Assembly (NCBI GenBank): GCA_018432235.1 | Contig: JAHDLO010000009.1 | Location: 97,166-161,165 of the forward strand | DNA length: 64,000 nucleotides | Reading direction: 5' to 3' | Source: Clostridiaceae bacterium | GTDB taxonomy: Bacteria > Bacillota > Clostridia > Peptostreptococcales > Natronincolaceae | Shown here: in pieces, positions 1-9,605 of the stretch | How the letters are laid out: every line of letters begins with the position of its first letter | How positions within the stretch are numbered: the stretch's first letter is position 1 | Notes under the pieces: model-generated | Database searches by the model: none | The model's input: only the letters and a program-made list of their open reading frames with translations | Told to the model about the DNA's origin: nothing | Position numbers and translations under genes: made by a program

Positions 1-138
1 TTTAACGGCGGCATTCTATGATAGGATTTTCGGTATTGTTTTTATTCAAAATAAGCATTCATAAGGATTCGGCTGCTTTTGTGTAACAACTGATATTGGA
101 CAATTGTAAGCAATGCATGTTAATTGAGGTGGTCTAGA

Positions 139-1518
139 ATGGTTAATTTTGAGGACTTAACGGTCTACTATATTCTTGTTAGCATTTTGCTTTCGGTATA
201 CATATATAGGATGGACAAAGCTAGAGGAAATGTTGGCTTCTCATTATTAGGGATAGCTATTGGCATAATGATACCTATAGTACCGGAGCTAATAAAAACA
301 ATCAGACCTGGGGTACTACTTCTGCCTACTTCAATGGGCTTAGCATTGTCTGGGATTGTAGTGCTGTGGTGTATTTCTCGTCAGAGGTGCTTTTTAATAC
401 GCCCTATAGCAAGGGATATGGCTTTGAAAAGTATAAAGGAAGGTGTTTTAATAGTTGACAGAAAGGGGAGGGTGGTAGACCATAATTCCGCTCTTGAAGG
501 CCATATCAAAGATATTATCGGAATGGAAGTGCATATTACAGGTAAAATCATTGAAGATTTACTTAAGTACTGGCCCCAATGGTATTTTTTCTGCAAAAAT
601 ATGCAGGAGGGAGAGGTGATTATTCCTTCACTATGCTATAGTGACAGACGTTACCATGTGAGAGTTAAGCCGATAATTAAGGGCGGCGTTAAAGGCGGAA
701 CAATATCTTTAATCTCAGACATAACAAACTATAATAGCTTGAAGGAGGAGGCTACTCTACATACTGAACTAAGCAGGGATCAGCTGAAGGAAATAGTAGC
801 TAAACTCAGCACTCAAAAAAAACAGCTGGAGGTGTTGAATAGTTTAAAGGACAAGCTCTTCGCCGTCATAACCCATGATATCAGAGATCCATTGACGGCG
901 GTCATAAGCCTGACTGAGATTCTGGAGGAGGAAAAGGAACAATACAGCAGTGACATTGTAGAGATAATTGATGCTGTTAAGGAATACATATTAGACACAT
1001 ATGAGCTGATTGAGCATTTATTTGATTGGGTAAAAAGTCAGAGCTTTGGCCTCATTCATTCACCGTCACAGCTTAAGCTCTCTACGACGATAGAGGGGGT
1101 GCTTAAGCTATATCGAATACATGCAGATGCAAAGGGGATAACCATTAAGAGTAACATAAACGAGGACATTTTGGTATTTGCAGATAAAGAGATGCTGGAA
1201 ATAGTCCTGAGAAATCTTCTTTCAAATGCCATAAAGTTTACAGAAATGGGCGGTAGTATTACTTTAGACGGCAAGGTGGCAGGCATGGCGGTCATTATTT
1301 CTGTCAGTGATACAGGGATAGGCATACACAGGGAAAAGGTGAAGGAGCTCTTCGATGAAGCACATTCAAGCTCAACTACAGGCACTACGGGGGAAAAGGG
1401 TACTGGCATAGGATTATTAATATGTAGGGAATTCGTAAGGCTAAACGGTGGTGAAATATGGGTGGAAACCGATGCAGGTGAGGGTAGCACCTTCTATTTC
1501 TCTGTACCGAACTTATAG
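139..1518 (+). CDS. Membrane-bound sensor histidine kinase
   Basis: 459 aa. Start ATG at 139 is chosen because GAGGTGG ends 6 bases upstream; an in-frame TTG at 124 is also possible. Three hydrophobic segments (about 8-25, 33-50, 60-80) are followed by a PAS-like region (95-200), a short coiled coil, a HisKA domain with His246 in THDIRDP, and a HATPase domain with N box (NLLSNAIKF), G1 (DTGIGI) and G2 (GTGIGL). All catalytic elements are present, so it should autophosphorylate. No large extracellular sensor loop is visible, so the signal is probably read in the membrane or cytoplasm. It is followed by a paralogous kinase and a REC-SARP regulator, its likely partner. Confidence 0.9.
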   Translation: MVNFEDLTVYYILVSILLSVYIYRMDKARGNVGFSLLGIAIGIMIPIVPELIKTIRPGVLLLPTSMGLALSGIVVLWCISRQRCFLIRPIARDMALKSIKEGVLIVDRKGRVVDHNSALEGHIKDIIGMEVHITGKIIEDLLKYWPQWYFFCKNMQEGEVIIPSLCYSDRRYHVRVKPIIKGGVKGGTISLISDITNYNSLKEEATLHTELSRDQLKEIVAKLSTQKKQLEVLNSLKDKLFAVITHDIRDPLTAVISLTEILEEEKEQYSSDIVEIIDAVKEYILDTYELIEHLFDWVKSQSFGLIHSPSQLKLSTTIEGVLKLYRIHADAKGITIKSNINEDILVFADKEMLEIVLRNLLSNAIKFTEMGGSITLDGKVAGMAVIISVSDTGIGIHREKVKELFDEAHSSSTTGTTGEKGTGIGLLICREFVRLNGGEIWVETDAGEGSTFYFSVPNL

Positions 1519-1572
1519 GGGGCAGATATTTAGTAAATCACAATTAAATAGATGAAATAGGCGGTGAAATAT

Positions 1573-2925
1573 ATGAAATTAATACAAAGAGCTATAATGG
1601 CCTTTATGTTACCAGCTCTCTATGTCTGCACCGTCAATGCCGAAATTCATGCCTTTAGTATAAATATTCCCTTTGTCAAGCATGGTACTGGAGCAAACCT
1701 GTTAAGCGGTGCTATTTATCCAATTATCATAAGCTTTATTGTACTTCAGCCAGTCTTCATTATCCTACTAATCAAGGCATTGAAGAAAAATAAGAAAATC
1801 ATGAAGGAGCTTAAGGAAGGAAAAATAAAGTACCAGACATTATTTGAAAATATGGAGGAGGGCTTGATTTTAGGAAAAATTGTTCCAAGCGGGGAAAATT
1901 CTGAAATGGAATACCTAGTTTTGGATGTCAATAAGGCATACGAAAGGATTACTGGCTTAAGACGAGAGGATATCATTAATAAAAGCGCAATAAAGACTTT
2001 TCCTCTGGCAGAGGAATATTGGGTCGAAGGCTGCAGGAAGGCTGTCTTTATGGAGAGGGCATACAACTGCATTGGGTATTCAAAGGATTTAGAAAGATAT
2101 TTGTCTGTTAATATTTTTGCAGCTAACGGGGGGAAGCTTGCAATGGCGATATCGGATGTTACCGAGGAAAGACAACAAAGGGAGAAGCTAATTTCGCTTA
2201 ACAAGGAGCTTGCGGCAACACATTCGCTTCGAGATAAAATATTTAAGGTGCTTACCAGAGATGTACGGCAGCCATTAGCAACGCTGATCAATCTTACGGA
2301 GCTATTGATACGGGACAAGGACCTCTATTCAGGTGACAAAAGTGAGCTGTTAAATGAAATTCAGGAATATGTTAACTATGTATTTACTAATGTCGAGATT
2401 CTACTCAGATGGTTTGAAAGCAAAAAGTCGGGAGATATCTATACGCCAATGAATTGGGGATTGTTGGAGCTTTTGCATGAGGTGCTGGATATGATGACCA
2501 TAATGCTGGAAGCAAAAAACATCAATGCAATTTTAGAAATACAATATGAAATGAGGGTTTATGCCGATAAGGAAATGCTGACCTTGGTTTTTCGAAACCT
2601 GATTTCAAATGCTGTAAAATTTTCAGGCAGAAATAAAAGCATTTTAATTGCCTCTGAGTTGGAGGGTGAGATGGTGGTGGTATCCTTTAAGGATACAGGT
2701 GTAGGTATTTCAGCTGAAAAGGTGCAAATGCTTTTTCAGGATATCAACGAAAAGGCTACGATGGGTACAGAGGGTGAAATCGGCTTAGGGCTGGGGTTGT
2801 TTTTATGTCGGCAGTTGATACAACGAAACGGAGGCGATATATGGCTGGAAAGTACTGTAGGGGAAGGGAGCACCTTCTACATATCAGTGCCGTCGGCCTC
2901 CTCAAAAAATATACAAAATAATTAG
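1573..2925 (+). CDS. Histidine-kinase paralogue lacking the phospho-accepting His
   Basis: 450 aa; ATG 1573 has GGCGGTG upstream, and an in-frame GTG at 1564 lies inside that site. An N-terminal hydrophobic segment (5-22), a second TM (about 47-67), a PAS-like domain (85-200), then a HisKA-like helix reading TRDVRQP, where the preceding kinase has THDIRDP. Residue 229 is therefore Arg (codon AGA, 2257-2259) instead of the autophosphorylated His. The HATPase boxes look intact (NLISNAVKF, DTGVGI, GLGLGL). Known HisKA chemistry requires the His, so it probably cannot act alone as a phosphodonor. It might heterodimerise with the upstream kinase or act as an ATP-dependent modulator (inference). 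It is otherwise a full-length gene without frameshift. Confidence 0.88.
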   Translation: MKLIQRAIMAFMLPALYVCTVNAEIHAFSINIPFVKHGTGANLLSGAIYPIIISFIVLQPVFIILLIKALKKNKKIMKELKEGKIKYQTLFENMEEGLILGKIVPSGENSEMEYLVLDVNKAYERITGLRREDIINKSAIKTFPLAEEYWVEGCRKAVFMERAYNCIGYSKDLERYLSVNIFAANGGKLAMAISDVTEERQQREKLISLNKELAATHSLRDKIFKVLTRDVRQPLATLINLTELLIRDKDLYSGDKSELLNEIQEYVNYVFTNVEILLRWFESKKSGDIYTPMNWGLLELLHEVLDMMTIMLEAKNINAILEIQYEMRVYADKEMLTLVFRNLISNAVKFSGRNKSILIASELEGEMVVVSFKDTGVGISAEKVQMLFQDINEKATMGTEGEIGLGLGLFLCRQLIQRNGGDIWLESTVGEGSTFYISVPSASSKNIQNN

Positions 2926-2935
2926 GTGATGATAA

Positions 2936-4060
2936 ATGAAGGCTATTATATTAGATGATGAAAGATCTATGCTGCTAATCCTAAAGAAAATGCTATCCCA
3001 AATACCAGGAGTGGAAATTGTAGGTAGCTTTCAAAGCACTGCCGAAGCTGAAAAATACATAAAGGAAAACAAAGTTAATCTTGCTTTTGTGGATATTAGC
3101 ATGCCGGAGGAAAATGGAATTGATTTTGCCAGAAGGATTATGAAGGAGATGCCGGAGCTTGCAATTATTTTTCTTACGGCCCATAAGGAATATGCATTGG
3201 AGGCCTTTGAGGTACATGCCTATGATTATATTGTTAAGCCCATTTCACAGATAAGATTGGAGAATTCAGTGCAGAGGGTGAGGCAAAGGCTGTTGTCTTT
3301 TAATCATGTTAATAGATTTAATATGCCGAAGCTACACGTCTATTGCTTTGGCGGCTTGGAAATTAGATACGGTGAAAATAGGACCATAAGATTTACCTCC
3401 TCCAAAAGTATGGAGCTATTTGCATATCTTCTTATGAAGGATGGCAGATTTGTGTCTAAATGGAACGTAGTGGACGATGTATTTAGAGGTATGCCTTTAA
3501 AAAATGCTGAGACATATCTCAACACGACAGTATATAAGCTACGTAAGGCCCTGGAGCCCCATGGGATGAAAAGTGCAATCCTTTCTTCAGACGAAAGCTA
3601 CAAGCTTAACAAGGAGGATATTTATGTGGATTTCAAGGACTTTGAGCAGAGAGTATATTCTTTTTCGGAGATAGGCAGCGCCAATTATGAAAAGGCAATA
3701 ATCACAGAAAGGCTTTATACAGGTGAGCTATTTGGCTTAAAGGATTATTGCTGGGCCTCCTACCACAAGGAAAGGCTTTCAGAAATGTATTGGAGCTTTG
3801 CTAAAAAACTGGTGTATTACTTAATAGAAAATAAGCAGCTGACTGCAACCCATCAAATACTAAAAAAGCTGCTGTATATTAATGAGTTAGATGAGGAAAT
3901 AAACTGCCTCTTAATGCAGGTGTATGCATCTCAAAAAGACAGACAGTCTCTTGAAAAGCAATTTAAAAGATATAAAAGGGTATTGCAGAGGGAGTTGGGG
4001 GTTTATCCTGAAAAATATGCAACTAATCTTTATAATACCCTTCTAAAAACGCTGAAGTAA
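2936..4060 (+). CDS. Response regulator, REC plus SARP/BTAD DNA-binding region
   Basis: 374 aa, starting 10 bases after the preceding stop with GGTGATG as ribosome site, so it is cotranscribed with the two kinases. REC domain (1-120) has the acidic pair Asp7/Asp8, phospho-acceptor Asp53 (FVDISMP), Thr81 and Lys101 (YIVKP), all standard. The second half is a winged-helix of the SARP type (about 135-230, including the segment NAETYLNTTVYKLRKAL) and an all-helical BTAD region (235-372). It is expected to be a phosphorylation-dependent transcription activator. A paralogue of the same length and architecture lies at 13101. Confidence 0.9.
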   Translation: MKAIILDDERSMLLILKKMLSQIPGVEIVGSFQSTAEAEKYIKENKVNLAFVDISMPEENGIDFARRIMKEMPELAIIFLTAHKEYALEAFEVHAYDYIVKPISQIRLENSVQRVRQRLLSFNHVNRFNMPKLHVYCFGGLEIRYGENRTIRFTSSKSMELFAYLLMKDGRFVSKWNVVDDVFRGMPLKNAETYLNTTVYKLRKALEPHGMKSAILSSDESYKLNKEDIYVDFKDFEQRVYSFSEIGSANYEKAIITERLYTGELFGLKDYCWASYHKERLSEMYWSFAKKLVYYLIENKQLTATHQILKKLLYINELDEEINCLLMQVYASQKDRQSLEKQFKRYKRVLQRELGVYPEKYATNLYNTLLKTLK

Positions 4061-4219
4061 ATACTTTTTATTTACAATAAAATGTAAATGAATGTATCTA
4101 TTTGTCAGAAATTAGTCATTGATAATAAGTATAATGTACATAAGATTGTTATCTAAAATAAATTACTATATGACACAATATCTGCCTGTAGGATATATTA
4201 CCAACTAGGAGGAAGTATT

Positions 4220-4870
4220 ATGCAAGGTCTGCAAAATATACTTAACGCCGTGAATCATGCAGAAGGTGAATTTCTTTCTATAACCCTAATAGAGGAAATT
4301 ATTAGAGGTAATATTGAAATAAACGAAAATTGTTCTATTTTGTTATTTGATGTAACAGACATTATCTCAGGTGACTATAATGAAATTAGTGAAGAGGAAG
4401 TTCTTCATATAGTAAAAGCAATAGTTTTATCCTGTATCAGGAGGGAAGATATAGCCGTTTGGACTGAGAACAATCAAATTATAGTATTAACCGCCGTCAT
4501 AGATAAGGTGCAACTGAGGGGGATTTTGAAAAGGCTTTATTGCAATTTGACGCAACGGTTTTTCAGTATTAATGAGAATCCACAGATTCACATAGGTTTA
4601 GCGATAGGAGACGGAAATTTGAGCTTTCACCAGCTTCTAAGCAATGCAATAAAAAGTATGGAGGAGGCACGTTTAAAGAAAAAGAACGGCGAATTTGAAC
4701 AGGAGCTTCATTTAGCTTCAAAAATTGATAAGGTTAGAAAAGAATTGCATAGGATGATTATTAATCAGAAGGCTAAGGGCTTTGACGAGACGATTGTAAG
4801 AATGAGTCAATATCTTGATGAACTGCTTGTTGAATATATAAGAAATAGCAGGAGTGAGAATTATGAATAA
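4220..4870 (+). CDS. Fusion of degenerate GGDEF-fold domain with Spo0E-like phosphatase domain
   Basis: 216 aa; AGGAGG lies just upstream of the ATG. Residues 36-156 follow the GGDEF fold (ILLFDVTD, REDIAV, HIGLAIGDGNLSFHQLL, then an Ala/Glu-rich helix), but the signature position reads TENNQ (82-86), so diguanylate cyclase activity is not expected. Residues 168-208 match the Spo0E family (aspartyl-phosphate phosphatases acting on Spo0A~P): two amphipathic helices with the signature SQYLD at 196-200, versus SQELD in Bacillus Spo0E. The inferred role is a phosphatase whose activity is set by a nucleotide-binding or protein-binding relic GGDEF domain. The 3' end overlaps the next gene by 8 bases, so the two are translationally linked. 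Confidence 0.75.
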   Translation: MQGLQNILNAVNHAEGEFLSITLIEEIIRGNIEINENCSILLFDVTDIISGDYNEISEEEVLHIVKAIVLSCIRREDIAVWTENNQIIVLTAVIDKVQLRGILKRLYCNLTQRFFSINENPQIHIGLAIGDGNLSFHQLLSNAIKSMEEARLKKKNGEFEQELHLASKIDKVRKELHRMIINQKAKGFDETIVRMSQYLDELLVEYIRNSRSENYE

Positions 4871-7298
4871 TAAGAATCTGGCCGATGCAAATGGTAAAGA
4901 AAAATTGATGCAAGGTATAAGGGAGACTGACCGTAATTACAGAATGCTTTTTGAAAACCATGACAGTGTCATGATGCTTATAGATGCTCAAAATGGTAAT
5001 ATCGTTGAGGCCAATAAGGCTGCGATAGAATATTATGGCTATACCAAGGAAAAGCTGCTATCAATGAGAATACAGAACATCAATATCCTCAGTGAGGCGG
5101 ATGTTAATATTGAGATAAATCGTGCAAAAACTGAGCAAAGAAGCTATTTTCAATTTGTTCATAGGCTTGCAAATAGCCAATTAAGAGAGGTGGAGGTACA
5201 TAGCTTTCCTGTGGAGGTTGGCAATAGAAAGCTATTATTTTCAACTATCTACGATATCACTGATAGATTTAAGCAAAAACTCCTGTTTGAAACCTTATTC
5301 TTTGATACCCCCTATGCAGTCGCTATATTAGACCAAAATCAGAGAATTGTTAATATCAATAAAAACTTTACGGCCCTCTTCTCTTATAAGCAAAATGATG
5401 CGGCTGGGATGCCAATTGGCAGCTTAGTGGCAACGGAGGAGGTCTCAACCGAGATAGAGCACAATCTTCAAATGGTATTCACCGGTGAAGTGGTGAAGCA
5501 GGAGGGCATCAGAAGATCAAGAGATGGTAGGCTGATTGATGTTGAAATTCTTGGCTACCCGATAATAAATCATAATACCATAATCGGTGCCTATGTCATA
5601 TACATAGATATTTCGGATAAGAAGAGATATGAGAAGCAGCTGTTGTTATTTAAAAACATATTAGAAAACAATAGCGAAGGTGTGGTAATCACTGATAACG
5701 AGGGCTTTGTTCAGTGGATAAACAATGCCTTTACTGAAATAACCGGCTACACAAGTGATGAGATACTTAATAAGAATATAAGCGTATTGAAGTCAGGAAT
5801 CCATTCCAAAGAGTTTTATAAGGAGCTGTGGGACAGACTTTTGTCTGAGGGAAAATGGATAGGTGAAATAACAAATCTAAGTAAGAACGGTAAGCTCTGT
5901 ACGGAATGGCTGACCATAAATAGCATAAAAAATGACTTGAATAAAACGACAAATTATGTTGGCATATTGAAGGATCTATCAGAGAAGCAAAAACTGGATA
6001 GAAGAATGGATGAACTTAAACAGAAGGATGCTTTGACCCATTTGTATAATAGAAGCTATTTTATAAAGGCTGTTGAAGCATATATTCATAATTCTGCCAG
6101 CGGATTTTCTATCATATTTTTGGATATTGAAGGCTTCAAGGATATTAACGATTCCTTGGGACATCAAGTTGGAGACAAGCTATTGATTGGCTTTTCAGAA
6201 ATACTATTGTCCTTTATAGATGAAAACAAGCTGCTGTGCCGATTCAGTAGCGACGAATTTGCAATATTGCTAAAAAATGCCCGTAAGGAGGAGGCTTATG
6301 ACTTATCCAGAGTGCTTCTTAATAGACTGAAGCGGCCCTTTATTATCGAAGGAATGATTCTTCATGTAAATTCAAATATTGGCATAAGCAGGTTTCCGGA
6401 GAATGGCACAAATGCGGAGGATCTGGTACGGTATGCGGATATTGCCGTATATAGGGCTAAGGAGAAGCAGGAGGACAGAATATGCTTTTATACCAGTGAA
6501 ATGTCGGATTCCATCGAGGAGAAGTTTCTGATAGCAAATCACCTAGCTTTGGCAGTAGATAAAAATGAGCTTTCTATCAACTATCAGCCGATATTTGATA
6601 TCAATTTAAAAAACAAGATCGTCGGAGCTGAAGCCTTGATGAGGTGGAAAAATCCCATATTGGGTGCTGTGTCTCCTGAAAAATTTATACCCATAGCTGA
6701 GAAAACCGGATTGATTATTGATATGGGTAAATGGATATTTGAGGAGGTTTGCAAGCAGCTTCATAGCTGGCAGAGGAGGAATAAAAGTATTGTTCCCATT
6801 TCAGTGAATATTTCGGTTAAGCAGCTGGAGCAAATAGATTTTGCTGAAGACATTATTAAAATAATGGAAGGCTACAGCATAACAGCGGATAATATAGAGC
6901 TTGAGATTACAGAAAGTGTTTCTTCTGGGGAGCTAATCGTTATAGTCAACAATATTCACAAAATTAAGCAGCATGGCTTACGAATATCCATGGATGATTT
7001 TGGAACGGGCTTCTCCTCGCTAGGACAGCTAGATATCTTTGAGTTAGATAAGCTTAAGATTGATAAGATTTTTATCGATGATTTGGTTAAGACCTTTAGA
7101 AGGCAAAACCTGGTTAAGACCATTATTGCAATGGCCAAGAGCCTGGACTTAACCGTTGTAGCAGAAGGGATAGAAACAATGGAGCAGCTGAATTACTTGA
7201 AAGCATTGGGCTGTCATCTTGGACAGGGATATTTGCTTAGTGAGCCCTTGACAGCTGATGGCATTGAAGCACTATTGAATGCTAATATGCAAGAATAG
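4863..7298 (+). CDS. PAS-PAS-PAS-GGDEF-EAL protein, probable c-di-GMP phosphodiesterase
   Basis: 811 aa; ATG 4863 with AGGAG upstream, inside the end of the previous gene. No membrane segment. Three PAS domains (about 20-135, 140-255, 262-380), GGDEF domain (385-548) and EAL domain (558-808). The GGDEF signature is SSDEF (462-466), probably abolishing cyclase activity, though the domain may still bind GTP. The EAL domain keeps EALMRW, ELEITES, DDFGTGFSSL, KIDKIFI, VAEGIET and QGYLLSEP, so c-di-GMP hydrolysis to pGpG is expected. The PAS domains suggest control by a small ligand, redox state or gas. Coupling to the Spo0E fusion upstream suggests a joint role in a lifestyle switch (inference). 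Confidence 0.9.
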   Translation: MNNKNLADANGKEKLMQGIRETDRNYRMLFENHDSVMMLIDAQNGNIVEANKAAIEYYGYTKEKLLSMRIQNINILSEADVNIEINRAKTEQRSYFQFVHRLANSQLREVEVHSFPVEVGNRKLLFSTIYDITDRFKQKLLFETLFFDTPYAVAILDQNQRIVNINKNFTALFSYKQNDAAGMPIGSLVATEEVSTEIEHNLQMVFTGEVVKQEGIRRSRDGRLIDVEILGYPIINHNTIIGAYVIYIDISDKKRYEKQLLLFKNILENNSEGVVITDNEGFVQWINNAFTEITGYTSDEILNKNISVLKSGIHSKEFYKELWDRLLSEGKWIGEITNLSKNGKLCTEWLTINSIKNDLNKTTNYVGILKDLSEKQKLDRRMDELKQKDALTHLYNRSYFIKAVEAYIHNSASGFSIIFLDIEGFKDINDSLGHQVGDKLLIGFSEILLSFIDENKLLCRFSSDEFAILLKNARKEEAYDLSRVLLNRLKRPFIIEGMILHVNSNIGISRFPENGTNAEDLVRYADIAVYRAKEKQEDRICFYTSEMSDSIEEKFLIANHLALAVDKNELSINYQPIFDINLKNKIVGAEALMRWKNPILGAVSPEKFIPIAEKTGLIIDMGKWIFEEVCKQLHSWQRRNKSIVPISVNISVKQLEQIDFAEDIIKIMEGYSITADNIELEITESVSSGELIVIVNNIHKIKQHGLRISMDDFGTGFSSLGQLDIFELDKLKIDKIFIDDLVKTFRRQNLVKTIIAMAKSLDLTVVAEGIETMEQLNYLKALGCHLGQGYLLSEPLTADGIEALLNANMQE

Positions 7299-7352
7299 AC
7301 TGAACGGGGGAATAATCAGCATATTATAAACACATTTTAGGGGGGAATGAAA

Positions 7353-9341
7353 ATGAAAAGCATAAAAACAAGGCTTATAATTAGTTTTTGTATTATGATA
7401 TTGATATCAACAGCTGTTTTAGCCTTCATATCCTTGGAAAGGGCCGGTGGCTCTCTGACGGAGGAGGCAGAAGCTGCCCTTAGGTCTATAGCAGTTGAAT
7501 CCTCGAAATTGACAGAAAGCAGAGTTGAGACACAGAAGCAGGCCTTAAGGATTATCGCAATGATGCCGGATATTGAGGATATGGATTGGGAAAAGCAGCT
7601 GCCAATACTTCAAGGAATGGTTCAGAAAACAAATTTTATTGATATAGGGATACTTTATCCCGAGGGAACAGCTTATTTTTCAGATGGAACAGCAGCTAGG
7701 TTAGGAGATGAGGAATTTGTACTAAGAGCGCTTAAGGGGGATGTGGTTGTATCTGATCTTATTGTAAGCAATGAGTATAATGAGCCAATTCTATACTATG
7801 CAGCCCCTATAGAGAGTAATGGTAAAGTGGTGGGGGTTGTAATGGGGAAAAGAAGTGGTATGGCCCTTAGTAATATCACAGATGAGATCAGCTTTGGTGA
7901 AGGCGGCTATGCCTACATGATTAATACCAGCGGTACAATAGTAGCGCATCAGGATAGAGAACGGGTTCTAAATAGAGTTAATCCGATAGCAGAAGCAAAC
8001 AACGACGAAAGCCTTGTATCGGTTGCTCAGCTTTTTACTGAAGTAATCCAAGAGAAGTCAGGGGTAAGCAGCTATACCTATATGGGTAATGACCTGTATG
8101 TGGGCTATTCACCAATAAATGGCACCAGCTGGATTTTAGTTATTACAGCCGATAAGCAGGATGTTTTGGCAGCCATACCCTTAATACAGAGGGATATCGT
8201 TATAGCAGCTTCAATTATTCTGCTATGTGCCTTAGTCATCTCCTTTATAGTAGGTAGCTCAATTACAAAGCCTGTAATACATGCTATAAGGCATTCTGAG
8301 AATATTGCCCGTTTGGATTTAACCCAGGAGGTTCCCCACAGTTTATTAAGTAAAAAGGATGAGGTGGGCTTATTGGCAAAAGCTTTACAGAACATAACTG
8401 ATTCACTGAGGGAGATAATTGAGGAGATCAACATGTCTTCTCAGCAGGTGACATCAGCCTCGGAAGAGCTTACGGCCACGTCACAGCAATCCGCCACATC
8501 AGCAGAGGAAATAACTAAAACTATAAATGCGATTTCCGAGGGTGCTTTTCATCAGGTTAATAGCGTCAATAATGGAACAGAGAAGGCGAATATTCTGGGT
8601 AATGCCATAGAGATGGACTCCCAGCACCTTCAGGGGCTGAATGCAGCTACAAAAAAGGCTTCGGAGGCTGTAAAGATAGGCTTAACAGAGATTAACGCCT
8701 TGCTGACAATTACCAATGACAGTGATGCTGCAATAAAGGAAATTCAAGAAGTCGTGCTGAAAAGCAATGAAAGCTCTCGGAATATTGAAGAGGCGAGTAA
8801 TTTTATCACAGAAATAGCAAATAAGACAAATCTACTGGCGCTTAATGCTGCAATCGAGGCAGCCAGGGCAGGAGATGCAGGAAGAGGCTTTGCAGTGGTT
8901 GCAGAGGAAATAAGGGGACTTGCTGAGCAATCAACAGCTTCTACAAAGTCTATAGATGAAATAGTGAAGGAGCTACAGTCAAATACCGATAATGTGGTTA
9001 AAACCATGGACAAGGTTTCAACTATTGCACAAAAGCAGAACAGGAGTGTCATAGCCAGCAGAGAAAAATATTTGTTAATAGCAGAAGCGATGAACTCCGC
9101 CGAGGAAACTGTTAACCTGTTGAACCTTTCAGGTGAAGATATGGAAGGTATGAAGAGAGAGATTTTGCTGGCGCTTAAAGAGCTGGCTTCTATTGCAGAG
9201 AATAATTCTGCAGCAACGGAGGAGGCGACTGCATCGATGGAAGAGCAAAGTGCATCGATAGAGGAAATCGCAAGCGCCAGTGAGGGCCTAGCTCAGCTTG
9301 CTCAAAGTCTGCATGCGATAATAACTAGATTTAAGCTTTAG
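7353..9341 (+). CDS. Methyl-accepting chemotaxis protein
   Basis: 662 aa. ATG 7353 lies 7 bases after a G-rich ribosome site; ATG 7347 is too close to it. TM1 (about 8-28), an extracellular dCache-like region (30-275), TM2 (about 280-300), HAMP (300-355) and a methyl-accepting signalling domain (about 370-662). The highly conserved hairpin tip is present ([20 protein letters not shown], then FAVVAEEIR), so it should dock CheA/CheW. No CheR-binding pentapeptide is seen at the C terminus. It starts 54 bases after the c-di-GMP phosphodiesterase gene and may be cotranscribed. The ligand is unknown. Confidence 0.93.
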   Translation: MKSIKTRLIISFCIMILISTAVLAFISLERAGGSLTEEAEAALRSIAVESSKLTESRVETQKQALRIIAMMPDIEDMDWEKQLPILQGMVQKTNFIDIGILYPEGTAYFSDGTAARLGDEEFVLRALKGDVVVSDLIVSNEYNEPILYYAAPIESNGKVVGVVMGKRSGMALSNITDEISFGEGGYAYMINTSGTIVAHQDRERVLNRVNPIAEANNDESLVSVAQLFTEVIQEKSGVSSYTYMGNDLYVGYSPINGTSWILVITADKQDVLAAIPLIQRDIVIAASIILLCALVISFIVGSSITKPVIHAIRHSENIARLDLTQEVPHSLLSKKDEVGLLAKALQNITDSLREIIEEINMSSQQVTSASEELTATSQQSATSAEEITKTINAISEGAFHQVNSVNNGTEKANILGNAIEMDSQHLQGLNAATKKASEAVKIGLTEINALLTITNDSDAAIKEIQEVVLKSNESSRNIEEASNFITEIANKTNLLALNAAIEAARAGDAGRGFAVVAEEIRGLAEQSTASTKSIDEIVKELQSNTDNVVKTMDKVSTIAQKQNRSVIASREKYLLIAEAMNSAEETVNLLNLSGEDMEGMKREILLALKELASIAENNSAATEEATASMEEQSASIEEIASASEGLAQLAQSLHAIITRFKL

Positions 9342-9432
9342 CGATTAATTGTCTGATAGCCCATAGGATGATCTTGACTGAGCTGTTGAGGTCACCCAAG
9401 AATAAATGTCCTAGAGAAGGCAGCGGTTATAT

Positions 9433-9482
9433 AAACTAAAAAAGGTTTGCATACTAATATGCAGGCCTTTTTTAGTTTATTA
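9433..9482. terminator. Bidirectional terminator after the chemoreceptor gene
   Basis: An imperfect hairpin pairs AAACTAAAAAAGG with CCTTTTTTAGTTT around a loop containing GCATACTAATATGC. The A-rich left side and T-rich right side suit termination in both directions. Confidence 0.75.
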
Positions 9483-9489
9483 AGATATT

Positions 9490-9509
9490 ATTTAGAAAAA
9501 ATTCGAAAT
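9490..9509. promoter_or_regulatory. Upstream operator of the SdpR/SdpI-like operon
   Basis: ATTTAGA-N6-TCGAAAT. It has the same 7-6-7 geometry as the perfect inverted repeat at 9557-9576, with two mismatches in the left arm. It ends 5 bases before the -35 box. Probably bound by the ArsR protein encoded at 9606. Confidence 0.6.
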
Positions 9510-9514
9510 AACTA

Positions 9515-9543
9515 TTGACCTAAAATGAAGCTAAATATATAAT
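9515..9543 (+). promoter_or_regulatory. Sigma-A promoter of the ArsR/SdpI operon
   Basis: -35 TTGACC (9515-9520), 17-base spacer, -10 TATAAT (9538-9543). The operators at 9490 and 9557 flank it, centred 67 bases apart. Confidence 0.8.
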
Positions 9544-9556
9544 TAAAACAAAGGAT

Positions 9557-9576
9557 ATTTCGAAAAAAATCGAAAT
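9557..9576. promoter_or_regulatory. Downstream operator, perfect inverted repeat
   Basis: ATTTCGA-N6-TCGAAAT is a perfect palindrome placed just after the -10 box, over the initial transcribed region. This is typical for an ArsR-family autorepressor. Confidence 0.7.
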
Positions 9577-9605
9577 AAACATATTGGACTGGAGGTGGTG
9601 ATATT

